A stretch of 64,000 nt of DNA, from NCBI RefSeq assembly GCF_017873965.1, contig NZ_JAGGKT010000001.1, positions 310,001 to 374,000 of the forward strand, given 5' to 3'. The translations under genes were made by a program, and so were the position numbers. The notes below the pieces were generated by a model, which worked only from the letters and a program-made list of their open reading frames with translations, was not told the origin of the DNA and did not search any database. This stretch comes from Ammoniphilus resinae. GTDB taxonomy: Bacteria > Bacillota > Bacilli > Aneurinibacillales > RAOX-1. Of the stretch, positions 54,767 to 62,123 are shown piece by piece (position 1 is the first letter of the stretch; the number at the start of each line of letters is the position of its first letter).

Positions 54767-56548
54767 ATGAATAATCTTAAAGAAAAATTAGCTCTTCTAC
54801 CGGATAAACCTGGTTGCTATATTATGAAGAATAGTGAAGGGAAAATTATCTATGTAGGTAAAGCAAAGGTTTTAAAAAATAGAGTTAAATCTTATTTCAC
54901 GGGTAGTCACGATGGGAAAACCCAACTATTAGTCAGTGAAATCACCGATTTTGAATATATTGTCACCAGGAGTAATGCGGAAGCGTTGCTTTTAGAATGC
55001 AATTTAATTAAACAACATCATCCTCGCTATAATGTTTTACTGAAGGATGATAAAACCTATCCTTATATCAAGATTACCAACGAGAACCATCCACGCTTGG
55101 AAGTCACACGGACTGTTGTGAAGGATGGTGGGAAGTATTTTGGACCGTACCCGCATGCAGGTGCGGCATCGCAAACAAAAAATTTGCTAGACAAGCTGTA
55201 CCCACTTCGCAAATGCAAAAATATCCCGAAAAAGGTTTGTCTTTATTATCACTTAGAACAATGTGTGGCACCCTGTGAGTTTGATATTGACCCTTCGCAG
55301 TATAAGGAAATGATTGAAGTGATTCAGCGTTTTCTTAACGGAGGACACGGTGAAATCAAACAGCAGCTAGAGCAAAAGATGCTTGCTGCAGCTGAGCAAT
55401 TGGATTTCGAAGCAGCTAAGGAATATCGAGATCAAATACAGGCGATTGAGGCATTAATGGTGAAGCAAAATGTGACTTTTACCGACCAGACCGACCGGGA
55501 TATTATTGGATATCAAACGGATAAGGGGTGGATGTGTGTTCAAATCTTTCATATCCGCCAAGGAAAATGGATCGAACGAAATGTTTCCATGTTTCCTTTT
55601 TATGGGGAGGAAGTGGATGACTTTCTTTCCTATGTCACCCAATTTTATCTACAGAATCATCTGAAGCCAAAGGAAGTCCACCTGCCTGAAATAGATGAAA
55701 AAGATGTGGAGCTTATGGAACAGGTATTGGAAATGAAGGTTATCATACCAAAGCGTGGGGAAAAGAAAAAGCTGGTAGAAATGGCTGAGGAGAACGCAAG
55801 GATTGCACTTGTTGAGAAGTTTCAATTAATCGCAAGAGATGAGGAACGGACTACCCAAGCCGTGAAAAATTTAGGTGAGCTCTTAGGGATTGGATTTCCC
55901 AGACGCATTGAAGCGTTTGACAATTCCAATATTCAAGGGAAAAATCCCGTTTCGGCCATGGTTGTTTTCATCGATGGAAAACCAGATAAAAAAGAATACC
56001 GGAAATTTAATTTGAAAACAGTTGATGGTCCAGATGATTATGAATCCATGAGGGAGGTTGTACGTAGGAGATATACTAGAGCCCTGCAAGAAAAGCTGCA
56101 ACTTCCCGATCTCATTGTTATTGATGGTGGAAAAGGGCAAATAGCCGCTGCGATTGATATATTGGAAAATGAATTAGGATTGTTCATTCCAGTATGTGGC
56201 TTGGCAAAAGACGAAAAGCATAAAACCTCTCAGCTATTAATGGGAGACCCCCCTGTCCTGGTTCAAATTCGGCATGATAGCCAGGAATTCTATCTACTAC
56301 AACGGATCCAAGACGAGGTACACCGTTTTGCCATCACTTTTCATCGGCAAAGCCGAGGGAAATCCATGCTCTATTCTCAGTTGGACGATATTCCGGGGAT
56401 TGGGCCGAAAAGAAAAAAACTGTTATTGAAACATTTTGGTTCATTAAAGAAGATACGCGAAGCAACCGTGGACGATTTTCGGAGTTTAGGAATTGGCGAT
56501 AAATTGGCAAAGGAAATATTAAATAAATTACGAACAGAAGAAAGGTAA
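54767..56548 (+). CDS. uvrC: Excinuclease ABC subunit C
   Basis: This subunit makes the dual incisions of nucleotide excision repair. The 593 residues comprise an N-terminal GIY-YIG nuclease ([20 protein letters not shown] near 16), a UVR helix pair near 205-240, an RNase H-like nuclease domain ([11 protein letters not shown] near 383), and a C-terminal double helix-hairpin-helix ([19 protein letters not shown] near 545). ATG 54767 follows GAGGGAGA; a 38-codon in-frame extension is proline-rich and lacks family similarity. Confidence 0.97.
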   Translation: MNNLKEKLALLPDKPGCYIMKNSEGKIIYVGKAKVLKNRVKSYFTGSHDGKTQLLVSEITDFEYIVTRSNAEALLLECNLIKQHHPRYNVLLKDDKTYPYIKITNENHPRLEVTRTVVKDGGKYFGPYPHAGAASQTKNLLDKLYPLRKCKNIPKKVCLYYHLEQCVAPCEFDIDPSQYKEMIEVIQRFLNGGHGEIKQQLEQKMLAAAEQLDFEAAKEYRDQIQAIEALMVKQNVTFTDQTDRDIIGYQTDKGWMCVQIFHIRQGKWIERNVSMFPFYGEEVDDFLSYVTQFYLQNHLKPKEVHLPEIDEKDVELMEQVLEMKVIIPKRGEKKKLVEMAEENARIALVEKFQLIARDEERTTQAVKNLGELLGIGFPRRIEAFDNSNIQGKNPVSAMVVFIDGKPDKKEYRKFNLKTVDGPDDYESMREVVRRRYTRALQEKLQLPDLIVIDGGKGQIAAAIDILENELGLFIPVCGLAKDEKHKTSQLLMGDPPVLVQIRHDSQEFYLLQRIQDEVHRFAITFHRQSRGKSMLYSQLDDIPGIGPKRKKLLLKHFGSLKKIREATVDDFRSLGIGDKLAKEILNKLRTEER

Positions 56549-56577
56549 AGAGGGAAACCTGAACAACAGGCTCCCCT

Positions 56578-57057
56578 TTAATCCACAGCAATTTGAATTA
56601 AAGCAGACATTCCATTTTTTTGATCCATTTGAACAGTGGCAGCACAGTATCGCTTTAAAACATTCTCTGCTATACCTGCCATAAGTCCTGCTTCTAGGTG
56701 AAGTGTTTTTTCCAGTCTTTCTTTTCTTAAAAGATTATATCGGTTATGTGTCACTCGATAACATAAAAAAGAAGAAGATTGGCTGTCTAGTTGGACCTGT
56801 CCCAAATCAAGCTGTAGAAAAATATCTTCTATTTCTTCAATCACCTGAACAATAAGAGAATTTCCCAATTCTTTACCGACCCAATACAAGATATTTGTTT
56901 CGCTGTCTCCAAGGACAATTTCCAGTAATTTCTCTCTAAAAAAGAGGTAGCCTAACAAAGAGTTGGAAACATTCTCAGGAGGGAGTAGGATACTTTCTTT
57001 GAAAAGGGTAGATACTGCGAGACTTTGTCTCATAGTTTTTTGATCCTCCTTGGGCAT
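56578..57057 (-). CDS. yslB: YslB-like DUF2507 protein
   Basis: This 159-residue protein has WVGKELG near 60 followed by a dimerisation-type helix and a C-terminal half (LHLEAGLMAGIAENVL near 120) that resembles the V4R-like/DUF2507 fold. It occupies the uvrC-sdhC interval exactly as yslB does in Bacillus subtilis, but lysC, which lies there too, is missing. Function unknown; small-molecule binding is possible. The ATG at 57057 follows AAGGAGGATC. Confidence 0.82.
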   Translation of the reverse strand: MPKEDQKTMRQSLAVSTLFKESILLPPENVSNSLLGYLFFREKLLEIVLGDSETNILYWVGKELGNSLIVQVIEEIEDIFLQLDLGQVQLDSQSSSFLCYRVTHNRYNLLRKERLEKTLHLEAGLMAGIAENVLKRYCAATVQMDQKNGMSALIQIAVD

Positions 57058-57123
57058 TTTTTTTAGTCTATGATGGGATTTGCATAATTATGAAAACAAT
57101 AACGAATTATCCCTCAGGATTCC

Positions 57124-57152
57124 TTGACGCTTCAATGATCGAGGAGTAAAAT
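57124..57152 (+). promoter_or_regulatory. SigA-type promoter of the sdh operon
   Basis: TTGACG (57124-57129), a 17-base spacer, TAAAAT (57147-57152). A 220-base leader follows. It contains the hairpin GCTTCC-AAT-GGAAGC (57189-57203) with a following TTTT about 30 bases after the expected start. No other gene is seen between 57058 and 57378. Confidence 0.7.
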
Positions 57153-57378
57153 AGGTTTGGGTTTGTCACAAAATGTTCATCCCCTTTGGCTTCCAATGGA
57201 AGCTTTTATCTATGTGGGAATCTAAAAAGGGCCGGGGCGAGGGGGCATGCTATAAAGAATGGAATAGAAGGAAGATGGGGAGAAATAAGAGAAGCTATTA
57301 TTTGAAGCAGAAAGAAAAGCTGTAAAATAGTGGGAGCTGTATTTCTGCAACTTGGACACTATGAAAGGGGGCCTATGG

Positions 57379-58005
57379 ATGGCGACTGATCGTCATTTTT
57401 TTAACAGAAAACTTCACTCTTTATTGGGAGTAATCCCTGTAGGTGCATTTTTGCTTGTTCACCTTTACACGAACTACTTAGCTACGCTTGGCCGGGAGCG
57501 CTTTACGGAGCAGGTAGAATTTATGGAGACCATTCCATTTTTGATTATTGTTGAGATTTTATTTATCTTTTTACCGCTGTTATATCATGCAGTGTACGGA
57601 CTTTATATTGCTTTCCAAGCCAAGCATAACGTAAATAATTACGGTTATTTCCGTAATATGATGTTTTTCTTACAACGGGTAACCGGTGTTATTACTCTTA
57701 TCTTCGTTGTTTGGCATGTATGGCAAACCCGTATACAAATTGCGATAGGTTCCGTAGCACCAGAAGGGTTCTTTGATCTTATGGTGAATGTATTCAGCAG
57801 CGGAGCGATGGTTGCTTTCTATGTGATCGGTTTATTATCCGCTACATTCCACTTCAGCAACGGAATGTGGTCATTCCTAGTAAGTTGGGGAATTACCGTT
57901 GGGCCACGCGCACAGCGAATCTCCACTTATGTTTGGTTAGGCTTTTTTGTCATCCTTTCCTATATAGGTCTGATGGCCATGTTCGCTTTCATTAATCCAG
58001 TTTAA
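57379..58005 (+). CDS. sdhC: Succinate dehydrogenase cytochrome b558 subunit
   Basis: This membrane anchor of complex II has 208 residues, five predicted helices and histidines suitable for two hemes (for example in FLLVHLYTNY, LLYHAVYG, VVWHVWQ, ATFHFSNG). ATG 57379 is chosen because AAAGGGGGCC lies 8 bases upstream and the length agrees with Bacillus SdhC. It passes electrons to menaquinone, whose synthesis mqnC (this window) supports. Confidence 0.93.
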   Translation: MATDRHFFNRKLHSLLGVIPVGAFLLVHLYTNYLATLGRERFTEQVEFMETIPFLIIVEILFIFLPLLYHAVYGLYIAFQAKHNVNNYGYFRNMMFFLQRVTGVITLIFVVWHVWQTRIQIAIGSVAPEGFFDLMVNVFSSGAMVAFYVIGLLSATFHFSNGMWSFLVSWGITVGPRAQRISTYVWLGFFVILSYIGLMAMFAFINPV

Positions 58006-58039
58006 ATGGCAAGCATCAAAGGGTAGGAGGAAACAATAA

Positions 58040-59794
58040 ATGAGTAAAATCATCATCGTTGGTGGAGGACTTGCCGGTTTAATGGCTACCATTAAGTGTG
58101 CGGAAGCCGGCGTCGCTGTAGATTTATTTTCATTAGTACCAGTTAAAAGATCACACTCCGTATGTGCCCAAGGGGGGATTAACGGAGCAGTAAATACAAA
58201 AGGGGAAGGGGACTCTCCCTGGATCCACTTTGATGACACGATTTATGGTGGGGACTTCCTTGCCAATCAGCCTCCGGTAAAGGCAATGACTGATGCGGCA
58301 CCTGGAATTATCTACATGTTTGATCGGATGGGTGTTATGTTTAACAGAACACCTGAAGGATTGATTGATTTCCGCCGTTTTGGTGGAACACAGCATCACC
58401 GGACAGCATTTGCTGGAGCGACAACAGGGCAACAACTTTTGTATGCCTTGGACGAACAGGTTCGCCGTCATGAAGTGAACGGATTGGTTACAAAGTATGA
58501 GCACTGGGAATTCACCTCCATCGTGCAGGACGATGAAGGGACTTGCCGTGGAATCGTGGCACAGAATCTTCGTTCGATGGAATTCAAATCATTCCCTGCT
58601 GATGCTGTTATTATGGCAACAGGTGGTCCTGGAATTATCTTCGGGAAATCTACAAACTCCATTATCAATACAGGTACAGCAGCTTCTGCCGTATATCAGC
58701 AAGGTGCAGCCTATGCCAACGGAGAATTCATTCAAATTCACCCAACAGCAATTCCAGGAGATGATAAGCTTCGCCTCATGAGTGAATCTGCACGTGGTGA
58801 AGGTGGGCGTGTTTGGACCTATAAGGATGGTAAGCCTTGGTACTTCCTAGAAGAAAAATATCCAGCGTACGGAAACCTGGTTCCTCGTGATATTGCAACA
58901 CGGGAAATTTTCCATGTGTGCGTAGATATGAAGCTTGGGATTAACGGCGAAAACATGGTCTATTTGGACCTTTCTCATAAAGATCCACATGAATTGGATG
59001 TTAAACTTGGCGGAATCATCGAGATTTATGAGAAATTCATGGGTGAGGATCCGCATAAGGTTCCAATGAAAATCTTCCCAGCCGTTCACTATTCAATGGG
59101 GGGATTATGGGTTGATTACAATCAACAAACCAGCATCAAAGGTCTATTCGCCGCTGGCGAATGTGACTTCTCCCAGCACGGAGCAAACCGCTTAGGGGCT
59201 AACTCTTTATTATCTGCTGTATTCGGCGGTATGGTGGCAGGTCCGAATGCTGTAAAATATATGAAGGGCCTTCAAAAATCAAGCGCAGATATCTCCAGTA
59301 CGGTTTATGAACAACAGGCTAAGAAGGAACAAGAGAAATATGATAACATCCTGAAGATGGATGGTACCGAGAATGCTTATGTACTTCATAAAGAGCTTGG
59401 TGAGTGGATGACCAAGAACATGACAGTTGTTCGTTACAATGATAAACTAAAACAGACGGATGAAAAGATCCAAGAGTTAATGCAAAGATATAAGAATATC
59501 AATGTTAACGATACGGCAAAATGGAGCAACCAGGCTGCATCCTTTACAAGACAATTGTGGAATATGTTTGAATTGGCCCGCGTGATGACGATCGGTGCCT
59601 TGAACCGTAATGAAAGCCGTGGAGCCCATTACAAACCTGATTTCCCGGAACGTAATGATAAAGATTTCATGAAAACAACAATGGCCAACTTCACACCAGA
59701 AGGACCTAAATTCCATTACGAAGATGTCGATGCATCGCTGATTCCTCCACGTGAGCGGAACTATGCCGTAAGTAATAAGGAGGCGAAGAAGTGA
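58040..59794 (+). CDS. sdhA: Succinate dehydrogenase flavoprotein subunit
   Basis: This subunit oxidises succinate to fumarate with covalent FAD. The 584 residues include IIVGGGLAGLMATIK at the N-terminus, SVCAQGGINGAVNTKGEGDS near 36, the FAD-linking and catalytic region GGTQHHRTAFAGATTGQQL near 115, the active-site Arg region ARGEGGRVW near 253, and HYSMGGLWVDY near 352 with FAAGECDFSQHGANRLGANSL. Overlap with sdhB is at TGATG. Length and order are as in Bacillus subtilis. Confidence 0.97.
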   Translation: MSKIIIVGGGLAGLMATIKCAEAGVAVDLFSLVPVKRSHSVCAQGGINGAVNTKGEGDSPWIHFDDTIYGGDFLANQPPVKAMTDAAPGIIYMFDRMGVMFNRTPEGLIDFRRFGGTQHHRTAFAGATTGQQLLYALDEQVRRHEVNGLVTKYEHWEFTSIVQDDEGTCRGIVAQNLRSMEFKSFPADAVIMATGGPGIIFGKSTNSIINTGTAASAVYQQGAAYANGEFIQIHPTAIPGDDKLRLMSESARGEGGRVWTYKDGKPWYFLEEKYPAYGNLVPRDIATREIFHVCVDMKLGINGENMVYLDLSHKDPHELDVKLGGIIEIYEKFMGEDPHKVPMKIFPAVHYSMGGLWVDYNQQTSIKGLFAAGECDFSQHGANRLGANSLLSAVFGGMVAGPNAVKYMKGLQKSSADISSTVYEQQAKKEQEKYDNILKMDGTENAYVLHKELGEWMTKNMTVVRYNDKLKQTDEKIQELMQRYKNINVNDTAKWSNQAASFTRQLWNMFELARVMTIGALNRNESRGAHYKPDFPERNDKDFMKTTMANFTPEGPKFHYEDVDASLIPPRERNYAVSNKEAKK

Positions 59795-60546
59795 TGGCTG
59801 AGCAAAAAACGGTAACATTTATTATTACAAGGCAGGATGGTCCGGATGCTACACCTTATAAAGAGGAATTTAAAATCCCGTACCGTCCAAATATGAACGT
59901 TATAAGTGCCTTGATGGAAATTCAGCGTAATCCACTTAACTCTACAGGGAAAAAAGTAGCCCCTGTAAACTGGGAATCGAACTGTTTAGAAGAAGTTTGT
60001 GGAGCTTGTTCAATGGTTATCAACGGGAAACCACGTCAAGCTTGTACCGCACTTATCGATAAACTAGAGCAACCGGTTCGTTTGGAACCGATGAGTACTT
60101 TCCCAGTTCAGCGGGACTTAATTGTTAATCGTCAACGCATGTTTGATGCGCTAAAACGTGTAAAAGCATGGATTCCTATTGACGGTACCCATGACTTGGG
60201 ACCAGGACCACGGATGCCTGAAATAGATCGTCAATGGGCTTATGAATTATCCAAGTGTATGACTTGTGGCGTTTGTTTGGAAGCTTGTCCAAATGTAAAT
60301 GATAAATCTCCTTTTATCGGACCTTTCGCCATTTCTCAAGTTCGTTTGTTTAATACACACCCAACCGGAAAAATGAATGCCGATGAGCGTTTAGAAGGGT
60401 TAATGGGTGAAGGTGGGATTACGGATTGCGGTAACTCGCAAAACTGTGTTCAGTCCTGTCCAAAAGGTATTCCTTTAACCACTTCCATTGCAGCTATGAA
60501 CCGTGCAACAACCATCCATAGTATCAAGAAGTTCTTCCAAAGTTAA
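59794..60546 (+). CDS. sdhB: Succinate dehydrogenase iron-sulfur subunit
   Basis: This subunit carries three iron-sulfur clusters, 250 residues. The [2Fe-2S] ligands are in CLEEVCGACSMVINGKPRQAC near 65-85 (shown by position; the key Cys are the first, sixth, ninth and last). The [4Fe-4S] ligands are in CMTCGVCLEACP near 155, and CVQSCPKGIPL near 216 adds the [3Fe-4S] site. GTG 59791 is an alternative start one codon upstream. A terminator with GGCCAATTCCAAAGG/CCTTTTGGAATTGGTC arms follows. Confidence 0.96.
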   Translation: MAEQKTVTFIITRQDGPDATPYKEEFKIPYRPNMNVISALMEIQRNPLNSTGKKVAPVNWESNCLEEVCGACSMVINGKPRQACTALIDKLEQPVRLEPMSTFPVQRDLIVNRQRMFDALKRVKAWIPIDGTHDLGPGPRMPEIDRQWAYELSKCMTCGVCLEACPNVNDKSPFIGPFAISQVRLFNTHPTGKMNADERLEGLMGEGGITDCGNSQNCVQSCPKGIPLTTSIAAMNRATTIHSIKKFFQS

Positions 60547-60557
60547 TGATGATAACG

Positions 60558-60606
60558 GCCAATTCCAAAGGTGTTGCAATCGCCTTTTGGAATTGGTCTT
60601 TTTTTC
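60558..60606 (+). terminator. Terminator after sdhB
   Basis: GGCCAATTCCAAAGG pairs with CCTTTTGGAATTGGTC, followed by a long T run. Confidence 0.88.
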
Positions 60607-60657
60607 TTTTCTGAGGGGAATGCTTAATAAAAAATGCGTATTAAAATGGAGGAACAG

Positions 60658-61044
60658 GTGTTTTTTCACGGAATTGATCTTAACTATTTGTTGAAACAGT
60701 ACCCTATTTTATACCCGGATCGTAATCTGTCGACGAAAAGACAGGAACAGTTGAATGACCGTAATCATTTAATCCAGAAATTTGGATTTGAACCCATTCA
60801 TTTATTGGAATCAAGCGATCAGTATTCAATGATAAGATGTTTGAAAGAGTGTATACAATTTGGAGAGTTGGTATTTGCCTTTAAAAGATTACATAGTCCC
60901 ATCTGGCAAATTAGTCTCCATGAAATTGCAGTACCTGTGCTGGATGTGCGGAATTGCCATTTTATTTTTTTCCAGAAAAAAGAGTTAAAGAAAGAAATAG
61001 TTAAAAGGTTTCCGGATAAACCATTGTTTTTTTACAAATTCTGA
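60658..61044 (+). CDS. Hypothetical protein, 128 residues
   Basis: A soluble protein with no recognised domain. GTG 60658 is chosen because TGGAGG stands 5 bases upstream; ATG 60646 lies within two bases of that site. The sequence starts FFHGIDLNYLLKQYPILYP and ends in a Lys/Glu stretch and RFPDKPLFFYKF. In Bacillus subtilis ysmA, a thioesterase, lies at this spot, but no hot-dog-fold thioesterase motif is visible here. It could be lineage-specific. Confidence 0.65.
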   Translation: MFFHGIDLNYLLKQYPILYPDRNLSTKRQEQLNDRNHLIQKFGFEPIHLLESSDQYSMIRCLKECIQFGELVFAFKRLHSPIWQISLHEIAVPVLDVRNCHFIFFQKKELKKEIVKRFPDKPLFFYKF

Positions 61045-61052
61045 AATTTCCC

Positions 61053-61082
61053 TTGTCGAATTTTGGATAAATCAAGTATAAT
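61053..61082 (+). promoter_or_regulatory. SigA-type promoter of cheX
   Basis: TTGTCG (61053-61058), an 18-base spacer, TATAAT (61077-61082), about 33 bases before the start codon. Confidence 0.6.
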
Positions 61083-61115
61083 GACAAAAAAGTGTAGTAA
61101 AGGAAGGTCCTTCAG

Positions 61116-61574
61116 ATGGCTGAAAGTTACATCAATCCTTTTTTGGATTCTGCCCAGTTAGTAATCGAACAGGTTTGCAACGTGACACCTTCAAGAGGAG
61201 ATCTTACGGTAAAAGATATTAAGCTGGAAGAGGACCACTTATGGATAAAGATTGGTGTCAATGGCCAATTGGAGGGCGATGTTATTTTTGGTCTCCATGA
61301 ACAGGTAGCTCTAAAAATTATTTCCGCCATGATGGGCGGCTTTACGATTACAGAGATCGACGAAATAGGGAAAAGCGCAATTTCCGAACTTGGCAATATG
61401 ATTTCTGGAAATGCAAGTGCAATCCTTTACAATCAAGGCATTAATATTGATATAACACCACCGATGCTTCTCGATCCCGCAGAACAGAACCATAGATTCG
61501 GAGAGGGATACTTTATCCCGTTAGATCTGGGGGAGATTGGTCAATTTCATATTCAAGTAGTAAAGTTGAAATAA
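61116..61574 (+). CDS. cheX: CheX-like chemotaxis phosphatase
   Basis: This 152-residue CheC/CheX/FliY-type protein has a single phosphatase signature, SAISELGNMISGNAS near 88-102, in which the Glu and Asn (E-x2-N) would attack phospho-CheY. The other half-motif of two-site CheC is absent, and this supports CheX. It is isolated from chemotaxis genes, lying between the sdh operon and gerE. It could serve another response-regulator system. Confidence 0.85.
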   Translation: MAESYINPFLDSAQLVIEQVCNVTPSRGDLTVKDIKLEEDHLWIKIGVNGQLEGDVIFGLHEQVALKIISAMMGGFTITEIDEIGKSAISELGNMISGNASAILYNQGINIDITPPMLLDPAEQNHRFGEGYFIPLDLGEIGQFHIQVVKLK

Positions 61575-61635
61575 AAGCACCAATTGAAGCTTTGTGAATA
61601 TAATGTGGGCGTAGGCCCAATCCCGCTGGAGTCCG

Positions 61636-61664
61636 CACCGCCAACCATGCCCAGTCATACAATA
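61636..61664 (+). promoter_or_regulatory. Probable sporulation (sigma-K/E-type) promoter of gerE
   Basis: CACC (61636-61639), a 16-base gap, CATACAATA (61656-61664). The -10 matches mother-cell sigma-E/K consensus, and gerE is a sigma-K gene in Bacillus subtilis. Confidence 0.55.
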
Positions 61665-61719
61665 TTATGACTGTATCCTTAGCCTTGTTATCGAGCCCAT
61701 AGCAAGGAGGGGTGGCATA

Positions 61720-61950
61720 TTGAAGGGAAACGATCAGAAAGCGAAACCATTACTCACTAATCGAGAACGAGAAGTGTTCGAGCTATTGGTTCAAGATAAA
61801 ACCACGAAAGAGATTGCAAAACAGCTATTTATCAGCGAGAAAACAGTACGCAATCACATCAGCAATGTCATGCAAAAGCTTGGGGTTAAAGGTAGAGCTC
61901 AAGCCGTTGTGGAACTGTTGAAATGTGGAGAACTACGTTTTCCCGAATAG
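61720..61950 (+). CDS. gerE: Spore germination/coat transcription factor GerE
   Basis: This 76-residue LuxR-type helix-turn-helix protein lacks a receiver domain. LTNREREVFELLVQDKTTKEIAKQLFISEKTVRNHISNVMQKLGVKGRAQAVVEL (residues about 12-66) spans the entire DNA-binding domain. It acts in the mother cell late in sporulation, tuning coat genes. The TTG at 61720 follows AAGGAGGGGTGG. It lies 170 bases before a strong terminator. Confidence 0.92.
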   Translation: MKGNDQKAKPLLTNREREVFELLVQDKTTKEIAKQLFISEKTVRNHISNVMQKLGVKGRAQAVVELLKCGELRFPE

Positions 61951-62006
61951 TTTTCATCTTCAGTTGGTTTTTAGGACCATCGGCTGTGCAACTTGGTCTC
62001 AAACTA

Positions 62007-62043
62007 AGAGGGTATCCCAATGAAAATTGGGTACCCTCTTTTT
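62007..62043 (+). terminator. Terminator after gerE
   Basis: AGAGGGTATCCCAAT pairs with ATTGGGTACCCTCT, followed by a T run. Confidence 0.88.
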
Positions 62044-62123
62044 CAATCCTATTCCTAATTTTATGCAGATTGTGGGCGTGCTATAATAATTGTACTGACA
62101 AACTCCGTGGAGGTCTTTTCACA

